This document shows, one piece after another, positions 47,567 through 57,916 of a stretch of DNA of 64,000 nt. Position 1 is the stretch's first letter. Every line of letters starts with the position of its first letter. Origin of the DNA: Pohlia nutans (lineage: Eukaryota > Streptophyta > Bryopsida > Bryales > Mniaceae). The stretch lies in NCBI GenBank assembly GCA_022496805.1, contig CM040086.1:8310501-8374500 (forward strand). Reading direction: 5' to 3'. The notes below the pieces were generated by a model. The model saw nothing but the letters and a program-made list of their open reading frames with translations, searched no databases and had not been told where the DNA came from. The position numbers were made by a program, and so were the translations under genes.

Positions 47567-48103
47567 CCCCTAAATGCTCAAACAACCATTTTCTGATTGC
47601 TGCTCAAATCTAAGGCTGCTTGGAACAAAAAAATAAGTTTTTGAAAAAATGTTTTTAAGAAAAAAAAATACCAAATTGAGTTTACTTTTTAGCACAGCTT
47701 GAATTATGCCAATCCTAGTTAAACTCCACCCAGGAGAATTTTTCAAAGTGGGTCACCTCAAAATTTTCTTAGTGTTATAAAATTTTGTATTTGGGGAAAG
47801 TAATGATGTTCCCTCCATAATTTTGTTTGCTTTTGTGAAGTTTACAATAGATAAACCAAATTTAACCAATCATGCTAAATTTTAAATTTTAAAAGTGAAA
47901 AATATGATTTATACACATTTCAAAGGTTAATGCTTTAAATTCATTAAAATGATCTAAAGTTTTTTTTGGAAGTTTGACCATACATATAATTTGTAGAGAT
48001 GATGCCCTACATTCTATCTATTGAACCAAATTTGTCAAACATCTAAAGGCACATATTACAATACATCTAGGTTTTTTTTCAATATCCCTTATGCTTTTAG
48101 GAA
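47567..48103. mobile_element. TTAA-MITE, 533-bp subfamily, inverse copy
   Basis: TTAA (47563-47566) then CCCCTAAATGCTC. The right end is TGCTTTTAGGA followed by TTAA (48104-48107). It aligns in inverse orientation with 57380-57912. Confidence 0.75.
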
Positions 48104-48558
48104 TTAAGTAAAAAAGTACTTTGAACTTGATTGAAAACTATGTCAAATTTCAACATATTTAAAAGTTTTGTCAAAAAGGAAAATTCTAGTAAATCTTGGA
48201 TTAACACATGTTCACGAGCAAGTAAAAATATCATGCTCTTGCACATCATATATATTGATTGAATCCAAATCATATTGTGTTTTTAACCCCTAAATGTCCC
48301 AAGGTATCCCCAGAATTAACAGTTTGAGAAAAACCATTATAAAATGCTATTTAGAAGAATATTTTGGAATTGTTACATAGATGAAAGTTGTAGATATTGA
48401 ATTTTAGGTTCCATCCGTACAGTTACTTCACCAATGCCATCACTGATATTTTATTATAAAATTTCAAAGTTATAATTATAATTTTCTTCTAAATTTGAAT
48501 CCAGACAAAATATTGATATTTTTTGAGTGAAATTTGTTGGAATGGATTTGAAATGAGA

Positions 48559-49452
48559 TACCGTACGTGGAAGGCAGGGTCGGCACTTTTATGTTGAATA
48601 ATTAATAAAAGTTGAAACAATGATGATCGGTACTTTCAAAAGTAATTATTAAGAAATCGACTATTAATAGCTAACATAAAAAAATTCCCGGCAGCTAAAC
48701 GTTTTATTCCATTTTTTGTCTATACGTTTTGTAGAGTGTTATGTTATTATTTTATTTTATTTCGGCTTTTTTTTACTTTATTTTTGTTGATTTCGACAAA
48801 ATACTTAACCCCTAATTGCCCAACCATGCATATTTTGCTTGATGTACAAATTTCATCCGTAGTTTCTCATTCCTCATGCACTTTTTGTTGTGTGATTTTT
48901 TTACTGAAATTTTTATGGGAAGTTAGCTTCATGTATGTGTGATCCGATCAAAAAGGAAACAATTCATGAAAAAATTATGCCTCATTTCGTGTTGCAATGG
49001 TTCACCCAAAAATTTGAAGATTTTAGTCTAAAATTGTTCTTGAAAAAATTAACTCATAAAATTAAGCATCTAAAAAATCTCCAAAAATCACACCACCTAG
49101 AGTACTACATTATAACCCATCACAACAAATTTTACCCACATATTATCAATATCTTATTCGTAATCAAATTACAAAATAATTTTTTATTTTATGTTTCAAA
49201 ATTTATAGAAAAATATTAGTGATAGCAATCATAGATCTAATCGTATGGATAGAATCTAAAATTAAAAATGTATAACTTTTATTCATACATCAAGTTCCAA
49301 ATATTCATGTTAGTTGCATTTTATAATACATCGTTGCAAAACTGCCCAAACTGGACATAGGTGAGGGCATTTAGGGGTTAATAAACTTATTTATTTTTTC
49401 GGCTTTTTTTTGGGGAATTATTTTCTGCCAACTCTGCCTTTTATGTATGGTA
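48559..49452. mobile_element. foldback family TACCGTACGTGGAAGG, copy carrying a TTAA-MITE
   Basis: 48559-48804 and 49382-49452 align with successive parts of 15854-16196 and share its ends. It is inserted in one TTAA-MITE and is itself the target of another. Confidence 0.8.
48809..49377. mobile_element. TTAA-MITE, 569-bp subfamily, innermost of the nest
   Basis: TTAA at 48805-48808 and 49378-49381. The left end is CCCCTAATTGCCC and the right end GGGCATTTAGGGG. The host reads ACAAAATAC-TTAA before and TTAA-TAAACTTATTTATT after. The uninterrupted relative reads ACAAAATACATAATAATC, so one host tetranucleotide became two. Confidence 0.9.
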
Positions 49453-49959
49453 CTCTTGAAATGGTGATTTTTTGAAAATTTTGTGTTCCTTCAATTTATA
49501 ACCTCATTTTAGCAAGCTCACTTTTGAACTAAAGTCAATGCAATTTTGGCTTGGTCAACTGCTTGACATACTTCCACATTTGTAATCTAAAAAAATTATG
49601 TACACTAGTAACACCAAATCCAACCGTTAGATAGGACAATAACTTCATAAAGTATTTTCAAAAAATTGAATGAGTTTCATCCATGAAGTAATGTGAGTGT
49701 TGTGTGAGTTGAAATTTGTTCGTCTTCCAAAACTGGGCACTAGGACGTTTAGGGGTCCCAATGAACAGGAAGTTGGGGGCACTCATAGAGAAATCAATGT
49801 TGCTACAATAAAGTTGTACATTTCTTACATTACGTACACAGTGTCACGATACCATGTCACCACCCTGTTTGGTATCCGTCATTATACCATGTTACAAAAT
49901 CATCTACATTTCATAGCCATGCCTTTCATCCAATTTTTCGTTATGTTCTCAAATCATTC

Positions 49960-50140
49960 TCCTTAGTTCCTATGATGTTCCTCAAAGCTTCACATCACAT
50001 TCCCTAGCATTCTCTTTATGTTCCCTAGCGTTCCCTAATGTTCCCATCATGTTTCCTAATGTTCCCAAGTTCTTTTACATTCCCAAAGTTCCCATGTTCC
50101 TTTTGTGTTCCCAATTACTAATTCTCACATTCCTAATCGT
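49960..50140. repeat. degenerate GTTCCCTAAT minisatellite
   Basis: GTTCCCTAATGTTCCC-like units of about 10 bp repeat with many variants. They generate a spurious Phe/Pro/Val-rich frame. Confidence 0.55.
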
Positions 50141-50375
50141 GTTCCTAATGCAACGTTGGTGCATTGCAACAGGGTGTTTGCTAGTATTTATTCATGGACA
50201 CTCTACTTCTGAAATCACATATTATAAGTTGCAAATGAGCATAACAAGCAGGATGTACAAATCCAATCATTCTAATTGCATAACATTGACACGAGCTTTC
50301 TTCCAAAATTATTTTTGTGATGGTTTGTAGTGAAAAGATTTCCATGCCTCAATGTGCATAAATGCAGGTTCTTAA

Positions 50376-50906
50376 CCCTTAGACGCGCCTGCGTCCAGAA
50401 TCTGGACGATGGATGATTCTGGACGCGTCCCTTCACCACGCAATTGGATGTTTTTCATCCATTCAATTTTTTAAAATTCTTGTGCTAGTTGATTACCATT
50501 TGTACGGTATGGATCTTCAAGATAAGATATTGAGAGTTTTTGAAAAATAGCAAAAGTGGTTTATGTCAAGTTTCATTCTTAGTTCAAAAAGTGAGACCTT
50601 AAACATGATTTTCCATAATAAGAAGAATCAAATAGTGAAAACCATATCCTCTTGTAGTGCATGTTATTCCAATTTCATTACAATATTTTTAAAATTTTTA
50701 ATGTTAATTTTGGATTTTTAATTGAATTTCAAGAGAAAACCTTGCAAAATTAATTAAAAAATAATAATAATAAATATGATGAATCCAACCGTATAGATAT
50801 TATCTTCACATTGACATTTATTACTTTGCTTTGTACATCAACTCCATTTTAATTTTTCATCAAACATTTTATAACGAATCTTTGAAAACAGTGTTGAATC
50901 GGGACC
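50376..50906. mobile_element. TTAA-MITE, 'TTTATGTCAAGTTTCATTC' subfamily, copy 2
   Basis: TTAA (50372-50375) then CCCTTAGACGCGCC. Near the left end GCGTCCAGAAT and ATTCTGGACGC form a small stem. It aligns with 13014-13535. The right terminus is weak, but the element meets the TTAA shared with the next one. Confidence 0.65.
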
Positions 50907-50910
50907 TTAA

Positions 50911-51481
50911 CCCTTAAATGCCTGACCCTATCACCGTGGTGGAAGAACTTTAGACTGTATGCTATCTTTCACCATTATTATTGAACAAAAAATTAAATTT
51001 CATATTTTTCCTGCATGGAACCGAATGTCAACTACAATATATGATTTTTTCAAAATTATTAATGCAAAATTCAAATTATCATGATTTTTCAAAGTGGTAA
51101 AAGCAAAGAAAATTCACATCAATTATAAAATATATTTAAAAAATACAAAAAAATTGCCAAATGTGTAAATTACAAAGAAAAACATTATTTTCCTAAACCG
51201 TGCTCAAAAAATATTTTAAAATTTAAAAATACAGTGGAAAAACCTAAAACCGTGGAACACTGTGGAGGTGCCACGGTAATAGACCCTGAACTTGTAATTG
51301 CTATAAATCATTCAATTTTAGGAATTTTTCAAAATTTCGAAATGGAGTGGGAACTAGACTTCGTAAGCTACATTTTGTTAGTTGAGCTCAAATTCAAAAA
51401 ATATCATTTCAATGGCCGAAATCGCATTTCAGCTGCAGCAAAAACTGATCAGCCAAAATTGGTCATTCAGGCGTTTAGGGG
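50911..51481. mobile_element. TTAA-MITE (571 bp), intact ends
   Basis: The left end CCCTTAAATGCCTGA and right end TCAGGCGTTTAGGGG are inverted. TTAA at 50907-50910 and 51482-51485. The right TTAA is also the left TTAA of the next element. Interior unlike the other subfamilies here. Confidence 0.85.
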
Positions 51482-51485
51482 TTAA

Positions 51486-52030
51486 CCCTTTAAGGACCGT
51501 GCATCCAAATAGTGGATGATTGTTGGTCAAAGCCAATTTTGACCTTGAAGATGACGTTTTTTGCTATTGCTCTCAATTGAGAAAATGAAGTTTATCAAGT
51601 CTAGTTTTCACTTCACTTTTCGGATCTTATAAATTTCAAGTATCGAATATTTTATAACTGTTGCAAGCTAGGTAGCTCAAGGTTTGAATTGCACTGCATA
51701 GGATGTTCACCTTTCGAATTTTAAAATTAAAATTCAAAAATTCTACAAAAACATATTATGTGATTCTCCATTGTCATTTGCACATGCTCTAGAAATTTTA
51801 TATTTTTTGAAGATTTTTTGTAATTAATATGAATTTCTTGAAGTATTTGACTTAAAATTTGTAAAAAATCTATTTTGTATCAAAAAAATCAGAAAATTTT
51901 AGGACTAATAGGAAACATACAATTTCATGCATGAAAAATATCAAAAAATATATTTGATCAATTCTTGAAAGCTAAACTTTGTATAAAAGTGTACTTTGAC
52001 TATTCTGCAAAGGATTGGGACGTTAAAGGG
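51486..52030. mobile_element. TTAA-MITE, 556-bp subfamily, tandem with its neighbour
   Basis: It starts CCCTTTAAGGACC directly after the shared TTAA and ends GGGACGTTAAAGGG before TTAA (52031-52034). It aligns with 21226-21781 throughout (GGATGATTGTTGGTCAAA, GAAGTTTATCAAGTCTAG). Confidence 0.82.
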
Positions 52031-52297
52031 TTAAAGGGTTAACTAAGAATATGACTTTCAGCATCCTCTGTACCTGAAACAAACTACCTCAATCTTCGGC
52101 TCTTTTGATAATTTTACTCCATCAGGGCACAAAATTCAGAGAAGACCGGATTTTATATCACTGGCATCAGTGAAGGACATTGATGTGTTGATCAAAAGAT
52201 TAATAAGTTCAAATAAAAAAAAAGTTTATAGAAAACCTATTCAAAACTACTAAAAAAAAAAAACATGAGGCCCAATTTGGGCTTCTTGGTCCTTTAA

Positions 52298-53108
52298 CCC
52301 CTAAATGCCTAAAGCCATCTCCAAATTCGGCAGTTTTGCAAAAATACATTATAAATTGCAAAGGAGAGGGATATTTGGAACTTGATGTATGAATAAAATT
52401 TGTACATCATGAATTTTCAATTCTATCCATACGGTTAGATCTATGATTGCTATCACCAATATTTTTGTATAAATTTTGAAACTCAAAATTCAAAATTCCT
52501 TTGTAATTTGGTTACAAATAAGATATTGACAATATGTGGATTAAATTTGTTGAGATTGGTTGAAATGTAATAGATAGATAGAAACTCCGGTCCCGTTAGG
52601 GGCCGGCGTGAATGAAGTGTCCGTTCGTAATGCCAATGATCCGATGCCCACTGGACAACGGGAAATTGGGACAGTACTACTCTCCCCTTTCGAGGATGGA
52701 CACTAAAGTGACACACTATGCTACTACCTAGCTAGCCACTAGTGCCTTGAAGATACCGGACATGGTATCTCCCCAAAGGACTTTGAGGTACCCATACAAC
52801 AAGGGAAATGTAATACTTTAAGTGTAGTGATTTTTGGAGATTTTTTGGTTGCTTAATTTTATGAGTTGAATTTTTTAAGAGAACTTTCACATTGAAATCT
52901 TTGAAATTATGGGTGAATCACTATAACATGAAATGAGACATAAAATTTCACAAATCATCCCCTTTCTAATCGGATCACACATGCATGAAGCTAACTTCCC
53001 AAAAAATCTATAGTAAAAAATCCACACTACCAAAAGTACACGATGGATGAGAGAACATGGATGAAATTTGTACATCGTCCCAAAAATGTACGCTTATGCA
53101 GTTAGGGG
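52298..53108. mobile_element. TTAA-MITE, 569-bp subfamily, carrying a 233-bp insertion
   Basis: TTAA at 52294-52297 and 53109-53112. The left end is CCCCTAAATGCC, the right end GCAGTTAGGGG. Without 52572-52804 and its 10-bp duplication it is 568 bp, the subfamily length. Confidence 0.85.
52572..52804. mobile_element. 233-bp insertion with 10-bp TSD GAAATGTAAT
   Basis: GAAATGTAAT lies at 52562-52571 and 52805-52814. No inverted ends were found. One border has a TAGA simple repeat, as some SINEs do. Part of it (GGCGTGAATGAAGTGT...GATGCCCACTGGACAA) resembles 30872-30990. Class uncertain: retroposon or Mutator-type. Confidence 0.6.
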
Positions 53109-53119
53109 TTAAAGGTTAA

Positions 53120-53695
53120 CCTCTAAAGGACCTGGGGGGGTTTTTAGCTTAACTCTTGTTTTCTTAACTAGCTCTTACAACATGCTCAATTCCTCATTGG
53201 TGTGGGTTAATTTTGACGATTGGCATCGTTGAAATCAATGAATACTTACATAGCTTTTGTATGAAAAAAGGATCAACAAAATCTCACAATTTTTGAGAAA
53301 ATGCCACCGTTGAGAAGATTGATGAAACTTGTTCAGGGTATTTTGTACACATGCTAAAATCGGATTGACCAAAAGTGCTCCAAAAAACCTGAAATTTCTA
53401 CCATGCATAATGATCATTATTTTGAACATGTGCAAAAAATTTCAATTAATTTGGAGGTGTGAGGAGAAAGATATGAGGGTCTCAAGTGAAGCCCAAATAA
53501 CCTCATTGCAGCTCAAAAAAATCATCAAAAATTGCACACTTCATGAAATCTCGATCAAGAAGTACTCACAGATTCAGCTCTCAAAAAGAATTAGGGTCTC
53601 TTTGTTGCTCACTTTACAATTCATGGTCCAACAACTTGAAATTCCTCACTTTCTAGTTCCAGAAGCCACGTGGTGGCCTCGTGGTCCTTTAGGGG
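53120..53695. mobile_element. TTAA-MITE (576 bp), intact ends
   Basis: TTAA at 53116-53119 and 53696-53699. The left end is CCTCTAAAGGACC, the right end GTGGTCCTTTAGGGG. The interior differs from the other subfamilies. Only 3 bp separate it from the TTAA of its left neighbour. Confidence 0.85.
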
Positions 53696-53888
53696 TTAAA
53701 TTGGCTTGTTACAGAACACCAAAACTGTGACATTCAAGTGCACAGAGGGCTCTAAAAACTCAGAGTAGTATAGATTTTCTGAGGTTTTGGATAGGCACCT
53801 GTAAAAAGTGCCCGGGGCTTCTTGAAATTTCTCCATTTTACACTAGGAGACATGTTTTTCATTCATCACTTTGTGGGAACAGTGAACA

Positions 53889-54364
53889 CATTAGGAAAGA
53901 ATTGGGGTCTCAAGAAGGCCTTGACTTTCATTCCTTGCCCGAACTCAAATTGATGATGTGGGCATGGAAAATTATGGAGTCCTACGTGGACAACCATCAT
54001 CCACGTCATCTTTGGTGGTCCACATTCTCCTTTCCATGCGCTTTCCAACGCACTTTAAAACTCCAAAATCTGAGTTAATATGCAAAAGTTACACATGTTT
54101 AAAGTTTGTGCATTGGGGACCACTGCGTTCTGGCTGCTCAGTGGTCCCCAATGCACAAACTTTAAACATGTGTAACTTTTGCATATTAACTCAGATTTTG
54201 GAGTTTTAAAGTGCGTTGGAAAGCGCATGGAAAGGAGATTATGGCACAAGTCAACTCAAATTCGACCCATGATGATAAAATTTTCACATTGACCGTTATC
54301 CTAATTTCTTCTTCAATTTCTCGAAGGCATGAGGCCTTGTTGAGGCCTCATTTTTTTCCTAATG
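53889..54364. mobile_element. 476-bp foldback insertion containing a 100-bp perfect hairpin
   Basis: Outer ends CATTAGGAAAGAATTGGGG and TTTTTTCCTAATG are loosely inverted. The core 54026-54238 is a perfect palindrome with a short loop. It interrupts the CACTA-type MITE 53841-54637. The superfamily is unknown and no clean target duplication was found. Confidence 0.7.
54026..54238. repeat. perfect 100-bp inverted repeat with 13-nt loop
   Basis: 54026-54125 and 54139-54238 are exact reverse complements over all 100 positions as read, with the loop 54126-54138 (CGTTCTGGCTGCT). A transcript would form a long perfect double-stranded RNA stem. Confidence 0.95.
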
Positions 54365-54471
54365 ATATTGAAATATCATACCTATATTTATGTCTTCTTG
54401 TGACCAAAACTACTCACCAACATTGACACAATCCATGCGCTTGGCACGGTTTCATTTCTTTTTCATTCATA

Positions 54472-54602
54472 CACTAAAAAAAAAGAGGGACTTGTACACT
54501 CAGCATGTTCATTGAGATGTGACCAAACTCACTCAAATGTGGCCAAATTTACTCAGAATCCCACTCTAGACTGTGTGAACAAGTCCCTCTTTTCTTCTAG
54601 TG
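54472..54602. mobile_element. CACTA-type MITE (131 bp), nested, TSD ATA
   Basis: The ends CACTAAAAAAAAAGAGGGAC and TCCCTCTTTTCTTCTAGTG are inverted, with ATA on both sides (54469-54471 and 54603-54605). It lies inside another CACTA-type MITE. Confidence 0.85.
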
Positions 54603-54879
54603 ATAGTAAGTGAAAAGCGACAAATTTCCTACTAGTGTTAGTTGATATTGCGATTGAAGCTTCAGAATCTTACTGTGATTTAAAGCTTCGGCTTCTCATA
54701 TTCATACAAATGAGAAATTGAGTCTGTGAATTGGGTTGGTGCAAGGCAGTGTCCACTACAAGCTCCCAAGGCAGGGCTTGTTTCCTACTGTATGTTTGAG
54801 AAGAAGCGCCTCTCATTCTGCCAAGCTGAAATCATGTTTGTCACAGTGCCGATTAGCCTCCTGCCTTCCTGATATTGAA

Positions 54880-56280
54880 ATACTTGAGTATATTCAAATA
54901 TATTCTTGAAGCATGTTCACATAATACTCTTATCAAAACCCTAATTTTCAACCCTAATGCAGCAAAGAGGTAGTCTGCCCGTCCGATTGTCCAAACCCAC
55001 CCAATATGACAACTTCTTTAGCTGAAATGAAAATAAGTACACCCCAGTCATCCATATATTTTTGTGTGTTTGATGGGCCTGTGTAGAGGGCAATTTTCCC
55101 AAGTAGCTAGCTTTTTTCACGATATTGTGGTGATACTTGGTGCTACCATGATATTTGGGTAATACCTAAGCAAAATTTGGCTTCATTAGGAATTTAGGAC
55201 CTCATTGATTTTTAAAGATATCCGTGCAAAGTCCGATATTTCATGGGTTTGTGCATTTTTCGCACAGATTTTGCGCTAATTTTGCACTAAATCCGCACGG
55301 CTTCTACATTCACTCTTTTTTTTATTCAACAAGTGCAGAATCCGTGCAAAATTAGCGTGAAATCAATGCAAAATTCGAGCAAAAAATGTACAAACCTATG
55401 AAATATTGAATGTCACACGGAAATTGTTTAAAATCCGTAGGGTCCTAAATTCTTGATGTACACCTAAGTTTTTCCTAGGTATTTGTCTATTTTTCCTTAC
55501 ATGTTTTCAAAAATCCTTCATTAAAATTAGCCACTATATTTCAAGCGTAGCAAATGGGCTCTTTTTAGCTTTAAAATCACTATTAGAGGGAGTCCCAAAA
55601 AAAAGATATGTTAGTGGGTGTACCCCAATGTGGAAATTATCTAAATCCCCATGTCGTCTCAATGAAAGGGGGATTAAATTGCCCCCTATTTTGTTTGGAT
55701 TGGGCGCTCATCTAAAAAAATAACCCCTCCTCCTATGGTTTTTGTAGGTCCTCCTAAAGCAACTTTGACCCTATAGGCCCCAAAATTGCAAGAAGAAATT
55801 GCCAAAAGAAAGTCCCTACGATGCCCAAAATGAAAATTTCAGGGAAAATGGAGCCTTGATGAAGAATAGCCGTCATTAAGACGAGTGAGGGTTCTAAACA
55901 ACGGACACAGTGTGCGGTACTCATGGAAAATGAGTAGTTAACTTTGTGTTGTGCATCTTGCTTCAGGATCTATGAGACTGAAAAAATGAAACTCAAGGTC
56001 AGTGCACCCATAATTGCCACTTATTATGCCGAAGCACAATTACTTTTATTAGTTCAAGTTTATTCGATTGCATCTTATTGACACATTGAAACAAAAGAGG
56101 ATTCTAGGGTTGTCATATTACGTGGACTTGGATCATTGGTTTGGATGTGGACATGCAAACTAGATGGTCCCTCTGCCTTGGTAGGGCTAGAAAAATTAGA
56201 GTTTTGATAAGAATAGTTTGTGAATATGCTCAAATACTGTGAGAATGTGCTCAAATATGCTCAAATATTTTGATATTAGC
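54880..56280. repeat. ~1.4-kb structure with ~100-bp inverted arms
   Basis: The left arm around ATACTCTTATCAAAACCCTA (54930-54950) is mirrored by TAGAGTTTTGATAAGAATAG (about 56200-56218). Inverted similarity extends from CTTGAGTATATTCAAATATA to GTAGTCTGCCC. A foldback transposon or non-autonomous element is likely. No coding frame inside. Confidence 0.55.
55189..55456. mobile_element. foldback MITE, GAATTTAGGACC ends
   Basis: GAATTTAGGACC and GGTCCTAAATTC bound it. Long, imperfect inverted arms include ATATTTCATGGGTTTGTGCA and its near-complement. It is nested in the 54880-56280 structure. Confidence 0.65.
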
Positions 56281-57030
56281 CCGTGGACAAGAGTCTAATC
56301 AGGCCACATAGGCACATTGGACGGAACGGACAAGCAACGTATTAGGCATTGTAACAACCATTGAGGATTCCAACATACTTTAGTATGTACTTTGTTAGAA
56401 GCCTGATTGGAACAACACATGAATAAATTATGAATTTTCATTTGAAGTATTTAACATAGATGCACCACCATAATCAACACTAGGCGTTAAGCACTAGGGT
56501 GAGTTTTCCCTGTAGAAAACTCCCCTTTTGAAAATCTCGTTACCGCACTCCGCCACCCATAACAGTGCACTGCATCGTTACACACTCTAACGTTGAAATT
56601 GCACTAGAACGTTGAACGTGGGGAACGTGTTGGGGAATGCCAAACTGCCCTCTGCGCTTAACGCTGGGTTACTCACATGCGTTCGTACGTAACACAATAT
56701 TACATCGCTCGGGCTACCCCCTTTGCCATGAAATACTCCATTATCATACACTCAAGTAGGTGTGTAACCGTATACTTTAGGTACGTGCTCATAACCAATA
56801 TCTTCATTCTAAGTCTGATGTCGCTAGATTTTACGTAATAGTTGAGTGTGGGTGCAGTGGGCTTATGGATACACAGTTCCGTGGTTCTTGCAAAGCATAT
56901 GGGGTATCTGGATATTCACCTTGTAAGGTGGAGATGCCAGTAATGACATCCATGACTGCGGCACATGGGCATTGGAGTCAAACTACCAAACAATCTGAAG
57001 TAGTAGAATCTGTTTTTTTCTAATTAACCC
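56281..57030. other. intergenic, nothing recognised
   Basis: Less AT-rich in part (56460-56720), but no reading frame with recognisable domains. Confidence 0.45.
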
Positions 57031-57034
57031 TTAA

Positions 57035-57356
57035 CCCCTAAACATACCAACCTTTGAACAGAAGTAGACCCTAGCCTCAAAAGTAGATATTCACATGACT
57101 CATATGTACATGAGGTGAACATGAGAGGACCATTACAAGTCTAAAATCTACCCAACAAATTTGACATACTTGTAGTTGGAGGCCTCTCCAATATTATCAA
57201 CAGCTCCCCATCACAAGAGATTTATTGTAATTTGTAGAGAATTTAATAGGCTTTCAAAAGATGACTTGGATGAAAGCCATCCAAAGTTGTATGAGAAAGT
57301 TGCAAGGCTTTGAATCTGTTCGTGATTCACTTTCTGGACGCTGGGACGTTTAGGGG
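57035..57356. mobile_element. TTAA-MITE (322 bp), intact
   Basis: The left end is CCCCTAAACATACC and the right end GGGACGTTTAGGGG, with TTAA at 57031-57034 and 57357-57360. A fragment of the same subfamily is at 19680-19763. Confidence 0.85.
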
Positions 57357-57379
57357 TTAAGCGTCCACACTACAGTTAA

Positions 57380-57912
57380 CCCCTAAATGACAGAGGGGGT
57401 AAGCGCAAAACCTAAATGTGTTATAAAATGTTGCTTCTACAACTTCAATGAAGTTTGGTCCAAAAGAGAAAATGAGAAGCACAATGTTCAGTAATTATCT
57501 CTACGGTCAAACTTTCAATAAATGTTTTAGATACTCATTAAACAAATTTAGAAGCATTTATCGTTGAATATTCACCAAAATTACAAATTTTATTTTTAGA
57601 ATTTGAAATTTGGTACGATTGGTTGAAACTAGACATTTTATTCTAAAGTTCAAAAAAGCAAAATTTTAGAAAGAAGGAACATCATTACTTTCCCGAAATA
57701 GTAAGTTTTGTAACACTAGGACAATGTTGAGGTGTTTGTCTTTGAAAATTTCTCCTTGATGGAGTTTAACTCTGATTGACATGATTCAAATTGGGTTGGA
57801 AAGTAGACTTGATTTCCTATTTGAAAATATTTTTTATTTTCTAAAAAAGTTTTTTTTTCATCTCGGGCAACCCGTAAAAAAGGGCAGCGACCATAAAACG
57901 GTCACTTAGGGG
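57380..57912. mobile_element. TTAA-MITE, 533-bp subfamily, intact
   Basis: The left end is CCCCTAAATGACAG and the right end ACGGTCACTTAGGGG, with TTAA at 57376-57379 and 57913-57916. Only 15 bp separate it from the previous element's TTAA. Inverse relative of 47567-48103. Confidence 0.82.
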
Positions 57913-57916
57913 TTAA

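Larger units (their letters stand above)
48287..49755. mobile_element. TTAA-MITE, 569-bp subfamily, outermost of a three-level nest
   Basis: TTAA (48283-48286) then CCCCTAAATGTCCC. The right end is GGACGTTTAGGGG, followed by a decayed flank TCCC. 48287-48558 plus 49453-49755 total about 575 bp and align with the other 569-bp copies. The middle is the foldback element 48559-49452. Confidence 0.75.
52043..53115. mobile_element. TTAA-MITE, 236-bp subfamily, interrupted 6 bp from its end
   Basis: 52043-52293 aligns with 16816-17051 up to TTGGTCCT. After the inserted element 52298-53108 only AGG plus TTAA remains, giving an original terminus close to GGTCCTTTAAAGGTTAA. The newer element used the TTAA created by a G-to-A change in this terminus. 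Confidence 0.65.
53841..54637. mobile_element. CACTA-type MITE, family CACTAGTAGGAAATG, with two nested insertions, TSD TTA
   Basis: The left end is CACTAGGAGACATG and the right end CCTACTAGTG, with TTA outside both (53838-53840 and 54638-54640). Pieces 53841-53888, 54365-54471 and 54603-54637 align in order, in inverse orientation, with 33927-34117 and 46765-46957. Confidence 0.82.

Noticed and set aside
50372..53699. Regularly spaced repeated motif TTAACCCCTAAA considered as a CRISPR-like or telomeric array
   Set aside because: The motif occurs singly, in inverted pairs 200-570 bp apart bounding distinct interiors, and the host is eukaryotic. It fits transposon ends, not CRISPR repeats or tandem telomere DNA.
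53958..54249. Two ORFs on opposite strands with nearly the same protein
   Set aside because: This is produced by the perfect 100-bp palindrome, not by two genes.
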